DNA of 51,076 nucleotides, taken from NCBI GenBank assembly GCA_947170265.1, contig CAMVSV010000017.1, positions 1 through 51,076 on the forward strand. The letters run 5' to 3'. Below the pieces are notes generated by a model, which made no database searches, was not told the origin of the DNA, and saw nothing but the letters and a program-made list of their open reading frames with translations. Origin of the DNA: an uncultured Prevotella sp. (GTDB taxonomy: Bacteria > Bacteroidota > Bacteroidia > Bacteroidales > Bacteroidaceae). Positions 9,126-17,270 of this stretch are shown piece after piece (positions within the stretch are counted from its first letter, which is position 1; every line of letters starts with the position of its first letter). Both the position numbers and the translations under genes were made by a program.

Positions 9126-9197
9126 GGTCGCATAGTTCAATGGATAGAATAAGTCTCTCCTAAAGATTAGATTCGGGTTCGATTCCCGATGCGACTA
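9126..9197 (+). tRNA. tRNA-Arg (anticodon CCU)
   Basis: A full cloverleaf can be drawn: acceptor GGTCGCA pairs with TGCGACT (first pair G-U), D arm GTTC...GAAT, anticodon stem AGTCT/AGATT around loop CTCCTAA (anticodon CCT, reads AGG), T arm TCGGG-TTCGATT-CCCGA, discriminator A. CCA is not encoded. It resembles E. coli tRNA-Arg(CCU) in the D loop (AATGGAT). Confidence 0.93.
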
Positions 9198-9267
9198 CAG
9201 AGCGAAGTCAGGCAAACTGCTTCATGGAAAGAAGAACCTTAAACAGCACTAAAAAACAAAGAATACT

Positions 9268-10059
9268 ATGATTGGAGCAATTATAGGAGACATCGTAGGT
9301 TCGCAGTTTGAGTTCGGACCGCCGCCACAGAAAGACTTCCTGTTCTTTACCGACGACTGCGACTTCACCGACGACACCATCTGCAGCATCGCCATTGCCG
9401 ATGCCATAATAAACAAGAAACCATATAAGGAGGCACTGCTGGAGTGGTGCCGACGCTATCCCAACCCCATGGGAGGCTATGGACCGCGCTTCTTCGACTG
9501 GATAAACAGTGCCGACCCTCTGCCAAACAACAGCTGCGGCAACGGTGCCGCCATGAGGGTGAGCGCCGTGGGCTGGCTCTTTGACGACTACGAGACCGTG
9601 ATACGCGAGGCACAACGCACGGCAGAGGTGTCTCACTGCCACTCTGAAGGAATAAAGGGCGCACAGTGTACTGCCGAACTCATTTTCTGGCTGCGCACGC
9701 TGCGCATACAGAAGAGCGAGGTGGAGGGAAAGGTGAAGAAGTTCTATGGCTACGACATACCGCCACTTGCCGACATCATGCGCATAGGAGGTCTCGGACA
9801 CTTCGACAGCGTGTGCCAGGAAACGGTGCCGTGGGCCATACGCTGCTTCCTCGATAGCAACGATTTTGAGGGTTGTGTGCGAATGGCGGTGATGTGCGAC
9901 GGTGACACCGACACCAAGGCTGCCATTGCCGGCAGCATAGCCGAAGCCAGCTATGAGGTGCCGGAGTGGATGGTGGAGAGAGCCATGGGCTATCTTCCGA
10001 AAGACATGCTTGCCATTCTCGAACAGTTTTATGAATATCAACAAAAAGCGCTACGGTAG
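9268..10059 (+). CDS. ADP-ribosylglycohydrolase family protein
   Basis: 263 residues, cytoplasmic. It shows the metal-binding motifs of the DraG/ARH family: N-terminal GAIIGDIVGSQFEF, FTDDTICSIAIADAI with the Asp-Asp-Thr metal ligands near residue 35, NNSCGNGAAMRVSAVGW, and the C-terminal CDGDTDTKAAIAGSIAEA. Family members remove ADP-ribose from arginine or other acceptors, or hydrolyse related nucleotides; the substrate here is unknown. No ADP-ribosyltransferase partner is nearby. The gene lies 70 nt after the tRNA, and its 3' end forms half of the terminator stem. Confidence 0.9.
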   Translation: MIGAIIGDIVGSQFEFGPPPQKDFLFFTDDCDFTDDTICSIAIADAIINKKPYKEALLEWCRRYPNPMGGYGPRFFDWINSADPLPNNSCGNGAAMRVSAVGWLFDDYETVIREAQRTAEVSHCHSEGIKGAQCTAELIFWLRTLRIQKSEVEGKVKKFYGYDIPPLADIMRIGGLGHFDSVCQETVPWAIRCFLDSNDFEGCVRMAVMCDGDTDTKAAIAGSIAEASYEVPEWMVERAMGYLPKDMLAILEQFYEYQQKALR

Positions 10060-10075
10060 TCCGCAGCGCTTTTTT
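10043..10075 (+). terminator. Terminator overlapping the end of the ADP-ribosylglycohydrolase gene
   Basis: AAAAAGCGCT-A-CGG (10043-10056) pairs with CCG-C-AGCGCTTTTT (10061-10075). The stop codon at 10057-10059 lies in the loop. Poly-A/poly-T arms suggest it also works for the opposing ABC permease operon. Confidence 0.8.
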
Positions 10076-10091
10076 CTTGTATGTAAGGTTC

Positions 10092-10184
10092 CTATTTCAC
10101 CATCTTCATGGTCTTGGTACCGTTGGCAGTCTTCACTATCACCACGTTCACGCCTTTGAAGGGCTTGTTGCAGCCGTCTTTCAG
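10092..10184 (-). pseudogene. Orphan 3' remnant of a secreted-protein sorting tail
   Basis: On the minus strand a 30-codon frame followed by TAG reads LKDGCNKPFKGVNVVIVKTA then NGTKTMKMVK. This looks like the extreme C-terminus of a T9SS-like cargo (pattern ...KGVN-V...K-hydrophobic-VK). It has no start and overlaps the permease stop by 3 nt in another frame. I infer a deletion that removed the rest of a cargo gene and joined its 3' end to the ABC operon. Confidence 0.6.
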
Positions 10185-11233
10185 CTTGCTTGGTTTTTCT
10201 TATAGCTCTGCACTGCCCATACCGCCATGACGATGCCGATGGCGAGAAGGGCTGTCACCTGGCTGGCTACCTCGTGGAAGCCGCCGCCACGGATGAAGAC
10301 GGTGCGGATGGCATCGATGAAGTAGTGCATGGGGTTGACATAGGTGGTCAGGTATGCCCAGTCGGGCATGGAGCGTGTGGGGGTGAAGAGTCCGCTGAGC
10401 AACATGATGGTGACAACGAAGAACCACATCACGAAGACGGCTTGCTGCATGGTGTCGGAATAGTTTGACACGATGAGTCCGAACGCCGAGAAGAACAGAG
10501 CCAGCAGCATGGCAAGCACATAGATGAGCCAGAGCGGACCAACAGACGTGATGCCGTAGATGAGCCATGCCAGCAGCAGGCACACGGTGACCACGAACAG
10601 GGCTATGATCCAATAGGGTATGAGTTTTGAGAGGATGAACGCCCACTTTGATACGGGTGTGACGTTGATTTGCTCTATGGTGCCTGCTTCTTTCTCGCCC
10701 ACGATGTTGAGAGTAGGCAGAAATCCCGTCATCATCATCATCACGATGGCGAGCAGTGCTGGAATCATATAGAGCTTGTAGTTCTGGTGAGTGTTGTAGA
10801 GAAGGAGGGTGGAGGGTTGCGATACGTTTGCAGCATGTGGGGCTGACTGGTTGACTATCTGCGAGAGATAGGCACTTCCCATGCTTCCCTTCGTGCCGTT
10901 TACGGCATTGGCGGCAATGAGATATTGGTTGTTGCGTATTTCCAGTATGACATCTGCCCTGCCATTCTCGATGTCCTTCATAGCCTCGTCGTAGTTGGGC
11001 TTCTGACCGTTGAAGATGAAGTAACGGCTGGCGGCAATCTGTCTGACGAGTCGCTGCGACTCCATGGTGTGGTCAATGTCTACCACATCCACGCGGATGT
11101 TCTTCACCTCCATCTGCATCACCCACGGCATCACGCACATGATGACGATGGGAAACATGATGATGAGCTTCGGGAGGAAGCTGTTGCGCCTAATCTGCAG
11201 AAATTCCTTTTGTATGAGATATTTCAGTGTCAT
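10181..11233 (-). CDS. ABC-2 type efflux permease, second subunit (YbhR/YhhJ-like)
   Basis: 350-residue inner-membrane protein with the ABC-2 layout: an N-terminal TM helix (LIIMFPIVIMCVMPWVMQ), a periplasmic domain of about 150 residues, then TM helices starting near MIPALLAIVMMMMTGFLPTLNIVGEKEAGTIEQINVTPV. The EKEAGTIEQ loop is typical of the family. It follows the paralogous permease by only 3 nt and is the last gene of the efflux operon; the two likely form a heterodimer driven by the twin-NBD ATPase. Its stop overlaps the remnant of an unrelated secreted gene. Confidence 0.9.
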   Translation of the reverse strand: MTLKYLIQKEFLQIRRNSFLPKLIIMFPIVIMCVMPWVMQMEVKNIRVDVVDIDHTMESQRLVRQIAASRYFIFNGQKPNYDEAMKDIENGRADVILEIRNNQYLIAANAVNGTKGSMGSAYLSQIVNQSAPHAANVSQPSTLLLYNTHQNYKLYMIPALLAIVMMMMTGFLPTLNIVGEKEAGTIEQINVTPVSKWAFILSKLIPYWIIALFVVTVCLLLAWLIYGITSVGPLWLIYVLAMLLALFFSAFGLIVSNYSDTMQQAVFVMWFFVVTIMLLSGLFTPTRSMPDWAYLTTYVNPMHYFIDAIRTVFIRGGGFHEVASQVTALLAIGIVMAVWAVQSYKKNQAS

Positions 11234-11236
11234 GGT

Positions 11237-12295
11237 TTACTCCAGTCTTACGTTAAACTTCTTCAGGGCTATGGTCAGGAAGAACACCGTCATCGCTGCA
11301 AGGATGGTCATCTCCTTCATAACCTCACCGATGCCCACACCCATAATCATCAGCTTGCGCATGGCCTCAATGTAGTAGCGGGGCGGAACAACGGCTGACA
11401 CCCATTGCAATATCGTGGGCATCGACTCCACGGGAAACAGCATGCCAGAGAGCATCACTACGGGCATGAGCAGTACCATTGCCGAGAGCAGAAGGGCCAC
11501 GAGTTGAGTCTGTGCGATGTTAGAGATGAGCAGTCCCAGGGAGAGAGCCAATATTATGTATAAGGTGGAGATGGCAAGTATCCACGCTATGGAGCCTTGC
11601 AGCGGCACACCCAGTACATAGCGTGCCATCAGCAGGATGACAATGAGAATGCCGAAGGCAAGCACAAGATAGGGTATGGCCTTGGCAATGATGACCATCA
11701 GCGGTCGTATGGGCGAGACGAGCAGCACCTCCATTGTGCCTTTCTCCTTCTCGCGTACAATGGAGATAGAGGTCATCATGGCGCAGATGAGCATCAAGAG
11801 CATACCCATTATTGCCGGCACGAAGTTGTAGGCCGACTTCATCTGTGGATTGTAGAGCATCTTGGTGACAACCATGCTGCCCTGGATGTTTGCCAGCACT
11901 CCTCGGGCATAGTTTGTCCACTGCGTTGCCATATTGGGGTCGGAGCCATCTACAATAAGCTGGATACCGTCTTTCTTGCTGGCAAAGTGGTGGGAGAAAA
12001 CCATTGCCATGTCGGCCTTCTGGCTGCGTATGAGGCTCTCAGCTTCTTGTGGAGTGCCCACTGTTTGTGTGATGGTGAAGTATTCCGATTGTGCCAACCG
12101 CTCTACAGCTGCCTGCGTCAGATGATCCATCTGCGAGGTGACCACCACCGTGCGCACATTCTTCACATCCGTGGTTATGGCAAAGCCGAAGAGCAGCATC
12201 AGCACCACGGGCATGCCGAAGAGGATGAGCATCGTGCGCTTGTCGCGCAGTATGTGTTTGGCTTCTTTTATGACGAATGATATAAACTGTTTCAT
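11237..12295 (-). CDS. ABC-2 type efflux permease, first subunit (YbhS-like)
   Basis: 352 residues from ATG 12295 (MKQFISFVIKEAKHILRDKR); the longer in-frame extension upstream runs out of frame over the ATPase gene and is not coding. N-terminal TM helix TMLILFGMPVVLMLLFGFAI, periplasmic domain, then TM helices from FVPAIMGMLLMLICAMMTSISIVREKEKGTMEVLLVSPI with the family loop REKEKGTMEVLL. Lies 14 nt after the ATPase and 3 nt before the second permease. Paralogous to its neighbour. Confidence 0.9.
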   Translation of the reverse strand: MKQFISFVIKEAKHILRDKRTMLILFGMPVVLMLLFGFAITTDVKNVRTVVVTSQMDHLTQAAVERLAQSEYFTITQTVGTPQEAESLIRSQKADMAMVFSHHFASKKDGIQLIVDGSDPNMATQWTNYARGVLANIQGSMVVTKMLYNPQMKSAYNFVPAIMGMLLMLICAMMTSISIVREKEKGTMEVLLVSPIRPLMVIIAKAIPYLVLAFGILIVILLMARYVLGVPLQGSIAWILAISTLYIILALSLGLLISNIAQTQLVALLLSAMVLLMPVVMLSGMLFPVESMPTILQWVSAVVPPRYYIEAMRKLMIMGVGIGEVMKEMTILAAMTVFFLTIALKKFNVRLE

Positions 12296-12309
12296 GACGT
12301 TTGAAAAGA

Positions 12310-13776
12310 TTAGTCGCTGCTTCTTGTTGCCTGTCTGGCAAGATAGGTGAAGACGTGGTCCATGTCGGGCTGATGAAACCGTTCCTTCAGCTCTTTGGGA
12401 GTGCCGAGAGCACTTATCTTGCCGTCTACCATGATAGAGATGCGGTCGCAATATTCTGCCTCGTCCATGTAGTGGGTCGTCACGAAGACGGTGATGCCAC
12501 GGGCGGCGGCATCGTAGATGAGCTCCCAGAACTGGCGGCGCGTGGCAGGGTCCACACCTCCCGTGGGTTCGTCGAGAAACACCACGCCCGGTTCGTGGAA
12601 GATGGAAACGGAGAATGCCAGCTTCTGCTTCCAACCCAGTGGCAGCGAGCCTACAAGGTCGTTCTTGTGCTGTGTGAACTTCAGGCGTTCAAGCAGACTG
12701 TCGGTCTTGCGTTTGATGTCGGCATCCTTCATGCCGTAAATGCCTGCAAAGAGGCGGATGTTCTCTGCTACGGTCAGGTCTTCGTAGAGCGAGAACTTCT
12801 GACTCATGTAGCCTATGTGCTTCTTTATCTCTTCGTGCTGGGTGCGAATGTCATAGCCCACCACGCTGCCTGTGCCGCTGGTAGGCTGGTTCAGCCCTGT
12901 CAGCATGTGCATGGCAGTGGTCTTGCCGGCACCGTTGGCTCCCAGAAAACCGAATATCTCGCCGCGCTTCACCGAGAAGCTGATGTCGTCAACGGCATGG
13001 AACTCACCGAAAGCCTTCACCAAGTGCTCCACCTCAATCACGTTTTCATGTTCCGTTTGTTGCTGTGCTGCAGCGGCAGACTCTACAGCGGGCGGATTGA
13101 ATATGTCCTTGAAGCGGTCGAGGATAACGTCGGGAGTGTCTATGCCCCTTATCTTTCCGTGGTCGAGGAATGCCACACGCTCGCAGCAGCGCACCTCGTC
13201 AAGATATGGAGTAGATGCCACGATGGTGATGCCGCGCTCCTTCAGCGTGAGAAGCATCTCCCATAGCTCCTTGCGGCTCACTGGGTCGACGCCAGTGGTA
13301 GGCTCGTCGAGAAACAGCACACTCGGGTTGTGTATCAGTGCGCACGACAGTGCCAGCTTCTGCTTCATGCCTCCCGAGAGTGCTCCCGCCTTGCGGTTCC
13401 TGAACCGTTCTATCTGCGAATAGATGGCTTTGACACTGTCGTAGCCTTTCTCTATGGTGGTGCCGAAGAGCGTGGCAAAGAACTTCAGGTTCTCCTCTAT
13501 GGTCAGGTCCTGGTAGAGCGAGAACTTTCCGGGCATGTAGCCCACGCGGCATCTCACCTGTCTCATCTGCTTCACCACATCGAAGCCATCCACCGATGCC
13601 AGTCCTGTGTCAGGCAACAGCAGCGAACAGAGTATGCGGAACATCGTGGTCTTGCCTGCACCGTCGGGACCGATGAGACCAAACACCTCGCCTTTGCTTA
13701 CCGAGAATGACACGTCGTCGAGGGCCTTCACCTTGCCGTAGCTCTTGCTGACGTTCTTTATTTCAATGGCATTCAT
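12310..13776 (-). CDS. Twin-domain ABC transporter ATPase (YbhF-like)
   Basis: 488 residues containing two complete nucleotide-binding domains in tandem. NBD1: Walker A GPDGAGKTT (36-44), signature LSGGMKQ (133-139), Walker B VLFLDEP (153-159), but the switch position reads ASTPYLDEV, without the usual His. NBD2: Walker A GANGAGKTT (279-287), degenerate signature LPLGWKQ (378-384), Walker B VVFLDEP, and a normal TTHYMDEA switch with His435. It powers the two ABC-2 permeases encoded downstream. The domain order and operon match the YbhGFSR-type drug exporters. Confidence 0.93.
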   Translation of the reverse strand: MNAIEIKNVSKSYGKVKALDDVSFSVSKGEVFGLIGPDGAGKTTMFRILCSLLLPDTGLASVDGFDVVKQMRQVRCRVGYMPGKFSLYQDLTIEENLKFFATLFGTTIEKGYDSVKAIYSQIERFRNRKAGALSGGMKQKLALSCALIHNPSVLFLDEPTTGVDPVSRKELWEMLLTLKERGITIVASTPYLDEVRCCERVAFLDHGKIRGIDTPDVILDRFKDIFNPPAVESAAAAQQQTEHENVIEVEHLVKAFGEFHAVDDISFSVKRGEIFGFLGANGAGKTTAMHMLTGLNQPTSGTGSVVGYDIRTQHEEIKKHIGYMSQKFSLYEDLTVAENIRLFAGIYGMKDADIKRKTDSLLERLKFTQHKNDLVGSLPLGWKQKLAFSVSIFHEPGVVFLDEPTGGVDPATRRQFWELIYDAAARGITVFVTTHYMDEAEYCDRISIMVDGKISALGTPKELKERFHQPDMDHVFTYLARQATRSSD

Positions 13777-13806
13777 AGCTGTGAAGACTGAATTGTTGGC
13801 AATGAA

Positions 13807-14697
13807 CTAAAACATCACTTCCCCATACATGCCGATTTTCACGAAACCGTCATTTTTTATTGCCACCTTCACGGCATACACAAGGTCGGCGCGTTCGTCA
13901 TCGGTGAGTATGGTCTTGGGCGTAAACTCTGAGCGCGAGGAAATCCACGAGACGGTGCCGTCGTAAGTCTTCCGGTTATTGTTGCCATAGTCGGCAAACA
14001 CTTTTACCTTCTGACCTAACTTGATGTGTTGCAGTTGTGCCGACGTGACATAGGCACGCATATACATGTGTTCAGTGTCGGCAATCTTGAACAGCGGTTT
14101 GCCAACAGTCACGAACTCGCCGCGCTCCACATATTTCTCCAAGACCGTTCCCTTTGCCGGTGTTATGATGTGACACTTGCTCAGCATGTCGCGCAGCTGG
14201 CTCACCTGCACGTTGGCTGCCGCCGTCTGCTTGTCGAGGGTACGCGTGCTGGTGGAGAGCGATGAAATCTGAGCATCAAGTTGTCGCTGCAACACCTTCA
14301 CCTGACTCGTGGCATCGTCGAGCATCTTAGATGGGGCAGCACCGTCAGCCACCAGTTCCCTGTAGCGTTGCTCTTCGCGCTGTGCCTTGGTGAGTTGCTG
14401 GCGTATGGCGGCAACCTGACGTTCCATGTCGGGTTTCTGGCTCTGGTATATCTCCTTAGTAGCGCCCAGTTGCTTAATCTTCAGCCATGTCTGGGTGGTG
14501 TCGATGAGTCCCACCTCACGGCCCATGGCCAGCTCGTCGCCCTCGTTGACGTCAAACGTCAGCAGTGCTCCGCCCTGTTCGGCAAACACTGTGGTTTCGG
14601 TAGCCTCGAACGTACCGGTGGCATCATACGTTTTCTCCTTGTTTCCGCAAGCGGTCATTATCAGTGTGGCACATGCCAATACATATATCTTTCTCAT
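13807..14697 (-). CDS. HlyD-family periplasmic adaptor lipoprotein
   Basis: 296 residues with lipobox LIMTAC, so it is probably a lipid-anchored membrane fusion protein. It has a barrel-sandwich half (FAEQGGALLTFDVNEGDELAMG), a long coiled-coil hairpin of about 110 residues (ATKEIYQSQKPDMERQVAAI ... LDKQTAAANVQVSQLRDML), the second lipoyl half (ITPAKGTVLEKYVERGEFVT) and a beta-barrel domain. It bridges the ABC permeases and the TolC-like channel. The gap to the TolC gene is 4 nt and to the ATPase gene 30 nt. Confidence 0.92.
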   Translation of the reverse strand: MRKIYVLACATLIMTACGNKEKTYDATGTFEATETTVFAEQGGALLTFDVNEGDELAMGREVGLIDTTQTWLKIKQLGATKEIYQSQKPDMERQVAAIRQQLTKAQREEQRYRELVADGAAPSKMLDDATSQVKVLQRQLDAQISSLSTSTRTLDKQTAAANVQVSQLRDMLSKCHIITPAKGTVLEKYVERGEFVTVGKPLFKIADTEHMYMRAYVTSAQLQHIKLGQKVKVFADYGNNNRKTYDGTVSWISSRSEFTPKTILTDDERADLVYAVKVAIKNDGFVKIGMYGEVMF

Positions 14698-14701
14698 ATC
14701 G

Positions 14702-15979
14702 TTAGTTATTTGTCGTGAATTTATTGTCGTAGATTTGCTTCAGCATCTCAATCTCATGTATTGACTGCTGCACGCGCGCTGCGTTCTCCTGATTGATTTC
14801 GCGTACCAGATCGTTGGCATCGATGATGCCGTGTGAGAGTTTCGACTCCGAAGCCTTGCGTACAGCCGAGCGCAGGGAGATAATCTCCTCGTCGTCAGCC
14901 ATCAGTTTGCGGTAGCGGGCAATCTCCTCGTTCTGCTGTATCTGTTCCAGACGGTTGTTGAAGAGAAACACCTCGCGGTTCAGCTCCGTCATGTCGCGTT
15001 GCATTTGCAGCTTCGCCTTGTCGTTCTTCCGGGTGTAGAGTGCACCGATGTTCCATGTCAGCCTTGCACCGATGATGGCGTTCATGCTCCAGCTGTGGGA
15101 TGTCATGTCCTCAAACATGTTTAAGCCGGGATAGCCGTAGAAGCCTTGTGCAAACACACTGAGTCTCGGCATGAGTGCCGACTTGAGTGCTTGCTCCCTG
15201 GCATCAGCCAGACGCAGCTGTGCATCAAACATCCGCAGTTCTGGCCGCTGCTTCGTATGCTGCGATATTGTCGCAGCCATAGGCTTCTGTACCTCCTTCA
15301 CCTCAATGCCGCAAAAAGTGCTGAGCATTGTCATCAGCATCCGTTTCTGCGACTCAAGGCTGGTGGCTTGCTGCACTGCGTTCAGTCGCTCTGCCTTCAC
15401 GTTCTGCCAGTCGCTTCTGGCTGCCGTTCCACCCTTTACCATGGCTTGGAGCTTACGTTCGTTGCCGGCAAGCAATTCCTGAAGGTCGTGGTTCAGCACT
15501 ATCTGTTCATCAAGCATCAGTATGGCAAAATACATCTCGTTAACACGCTTGCGCACACTATACAGGTTTACCTCCGTCTGGGCCTCTTCCACCACTCCCT
15601 GCTGGAGGGCTATCTGCTTCTGGTTGCTTATGGCACCACCGTCGTAGATGGTCTGGCTCACATCAATACCCACGCGATACTGGTCTTTTGCCAGACCCTT
15701 CATGCTGATGCCCATGTTCTGCATCATCGTGGTCATCTGCCCGGGCCACGATGCCACGTCGCTTTGATAGCTTGCCTGTGCCGATGCCGACACCTGTGGC
15801 AACCAGCCTTTCTGTATGTTGGCTACCGTCAGTTCGGTAGTCTTGCCGATGAGGTCGTACTGCCTTATCAGCGGGTAGTTGTGCTCCGCAGCCTGCTGGC
15901 ATTCCTCCAGTGTTTGTCCCATTACAGCCATACTCGCAGCAGCCACGGCTAAAATCATGATTGTCTTTCTCATGTTCAT
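14702..15979 (-). CDS. TolC-family outer-membrane efflux channel
   Basis: 425 residues. The signal peptide (MNMRKTIMILAVAAASMAVMG) is cut before Gln. The body is the duplicated alpha-helical OEP fold with the usual segments: LEECQQAAEHNYPLIRQYDL, a beta-strand segment VSASAQASYQ, VGIDVSQTIYDGGAISNQKQ, and the second half RLTWNIGALYTRKNDKAKLQ. It is the first gene of the efflux operon, transcribed from the -7 box at 16003-16010, divergent to the AraC regulator. Together with the adaptor, ATPase and permeases it forms a complete tripartite exporter; the substrate is unknown. Confidence 0.93.
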   Translation of the reverse strand: MNMRKTIMILAVAAASMAVMGQTLEECQQAAEHNYPLIRQYDLIGKTTELTVANIQKGWLPQVSASAQASYQSDVASWPGQMTTMMQNMGISMKGLAKDQYRVGIDVSQTIYDGGAISNQKQIALQQGVVEEAQTEVNLYSVRKRVNEMYFAILMLDEQIVLNHDLQELLAGNERKLQAMVKGGTAARSDWQNVKAERLNAVQQATSLESQKRMLMTMLSTFCGIEVKEVQKPMAATISQHTKQRPELRMFDAQLRLADAREQALKSALMPRLSVFAQGFYGYPGLNMFEDMTSHSWSMNAIIGARLTWNIGALYTRKNDKAKLQMQRDMTELNREVFLFNNRLEQIQQNEEIARYRKLMADDEEIISLRSAVRKASESKLSHGIIDANDLVREINQENAARVQQSIHEIEMLKQIYDNKFTTNN

Positions 15980-16002
15980 GCGTTTGTTTTTTGCTTCTGG
16001 TG

Positions 16003-16010
16003 CAAATATA
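16003..16010 (-). promoter_or_regulatory. Promoter -7 box of the efflux operon
   Basis: Plus strand CAAATATA reads TATATTTG on the minus strand, fitting TAnnTTTG, 24 nt before the tolC-like ATG. There is no TTTG at the -33 position; the left arm of the long inverted repeat lies there instead, suggesting activator dependence. Confidence 0.6.
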
Positions 16011-16031
16011 CGGCAGTATTCCCGGTTTTTG

Positions 16032-16140
16032 ATTATGAAATTGTACGAAAAGATTATGTTTTTGTATTATTCTTCCATTATTTTTCATCTATCTTCGTGA
16101 GATATACTATTTTTGTAATCTAATCGTACAATTTCATAAT
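16032..16140. promoter_or_regulatory. Long inverted repeat operator between efflux operon and araC gene
   Basis: The arms 16032-16056 and 16116-16140 are inverted copies matching at 23 of 25 positions; the outer 17 nt (ATTATGAAATTGTACGA and its complement) are identical. Arm centres are 84 bp apart, about eight helical turns. The left arm covers the -33 region of the efflux promoter; the right arm begins directly after the araC -7 box and covers its start site. This geometry fits an AraC-family protein that activates the operon and represses itself, which is inference. Confidence 0.75.
16108..16115 (+). promoter_or_regulatory. Promoter -7 box of the AraC regulator gene
   Basis: TATTTTTG fits TAnnTTTG. 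TTTTTC at 16081-16086 is a weak -33 candidate. The right arm of the inverted repeat starts at the next base. Confidence 0.6.
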
Positions 16141-16149
16141 TTTCACTCT

Positions 16150-17016
16150 ATGGGCAATACAAGGAACATTCATTACTTTTCTGTTGAGAATGTGGATATG
16201 CGACAGGTAGGCGGCGAAGCGAGCCACATCATCCACAACGATGATATTACCATCATCCTGAATGGGCGACCACACAATTCCACCTTCCTGCGCGAGGGCG
16301 ATATTTACCAGCTGCCGGAGCCCCGCCTGCTGTTGGTGATGGATGGCGATGCCGACATTCAGCTTGACCTTGAGCATTACCACATAGAGGAAGGTATGAT
16401 CATACTCACCATGCCCGACATGATTATGGAGTTTATCCATTGCAGTACAGACCTTCTGGTATGCGGCATTGTGGTCAAGGAGCATATACACGTTTCGGAA
16501 TGCATAGTAATGAATTGTCCGCCCAAGACTGCCGAGCAGCAGCTGCGAATGATGTATCTGCTTTGGGACATTGCCTCCTGTCAACCATATCGCCGTGACA
16601 CGGTGAAGCATCTGGCAGAGGCGATGCTGAGCAATGCCGCATACATCAAACAGGCTGCCGAGGCTACGGGAAAGAGCAATGCCCCATCACGCAGCCAACA
16701 GCTGTTCAGCCAGTTCAAGACCTTGGTGAGCCAGCATTGTGAGCGAGAGCGAAACATACCCTTCTATGCCAAGGAACTGCGGGTCAGCCCACACCATCTT
16801 TCGTCGGTCATCAGCAAGGCGAGCGGCCACAGTGTGATGTATTGGATCAACCGTGCCGTGGTGCTTCGTGCCAGGATGCTGTTGAAGACCAGCGACCTGA
16901 TGACCTATGAGATTGCCGACCGCCTGAATTTTCCCAACTCTCCGGCATTCAACAGTTTCTTCAAGCGCGAGATGGGCGTAACTCCGAGAATGTATAGGAA
17001 CAACCTCAAGGCTTAA
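16150..17016 (+). CDS. AraC-family transcriptional regulator
   Basis: 288 residues. The N-terminal half has a cupin-like sensor region (ITIILNGRPHNSTFLREGDI, RLLLVMDGDADIQLD); the C-terminal 100 residues hold the double helix-turn-helix: first HTH around FYAKELRVSPHHLSSVISKA, second around MTYEIADRLNFPNSPAFNSF followed by FKREMGVTPRMYR. It is divergent from the TolC-type efflux operon, 170 nt apart, and the shared intergenic space carries a long inverted repeat, so it is very likely the operon's regulator. Effector unknown. Confidence 0.93.
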   Translation: MGNTRNIHYFSVENVDMRQVGGEASHIIHNDDITIILNGRPHNSTFLREGDIYQLPEPRLLLVMDGDADIQLDLEHYHIEEGMIILTMPDMIMEFIHCSTDLLVCGIVVKEHIHVSECIVMNCPPKTAEQQLRMMYLLWDIASCQPYRRDTVKHLAEAMLSNAAYIKQAAEATGKSNAPSRSQQLFSQFKTLVSQHCERERNIPFYAKELRVSPHHLSSVISKASGHSVMYWINRAVVLRARMLLKTSDLMTYEIADRLNFPNSPAFNSFFKREMGVTPRMYRNNLKA

Positions 17017-17054
17017 GAAGATGTACAGGGCTGAATGTCAAGCTCTTGTTTCGG

Positions 17055-17183
17055 TGTTTTCGTTGTTTCAATCACTTGTTTTCGCTGTTTCACACATCCT
17101 TCTTCGCAGTATCGTCTCAGTATTGAGCCCAAAATACTCCAGTATTGAGCCCAAAATACTCGAGTATTTTACGAAGAATACTG
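17055..17183. repeat. 22-nt periodic intergenic repeat array A
   Basis: Two repeat families sit in the gap between convergent genes, both with a period of 22 nt. First, TGTTTTCGTTGTTTCA at 17055 and TGTTTTCGCTGTTTCA at 17077. Second, units at 17118, 17140 and 17162 containing AGTATT...AATACT inverted arms; the first two units are identical (inner GAGCCCAA) and the third has a different inner octamer. A single copy of the second family occurs at 41452-41471. Function unknown; the small open frame at 17021-17203 is not credible. Confidence 0.7.
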
Positions 17184-17270
17184 GCGCACCCAATAATTGT
17201 TGAGGATTAAAAGGGTTACAATGGTAATGTGAATGTGTGGAAAAGGGCGTGGATATGGGCTGTGAGACGT

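Noticed and set aside
12301..13266. Open frame antisense to the ABC ATPase
   Set aside because: Shadow of a strongly conserved ATPase gene; no recognisable protein features.
15663..16088. Alternative frame across the start of the TolC-family gene suggesting a frameshift
   Set aside because: The main frame has an intact signal peptide and domain, so the other frame is a shadow.
17055..17183. CRISPR array
   Set aside because: Units are contiguous at 22 nt with palindromic cores and no unique 30-nt spacers; no cas genes are in the window.
17021..17203. 60-residue protein after araC
   Set aside because: It is built from the array A repeats and shows no credible protein character.
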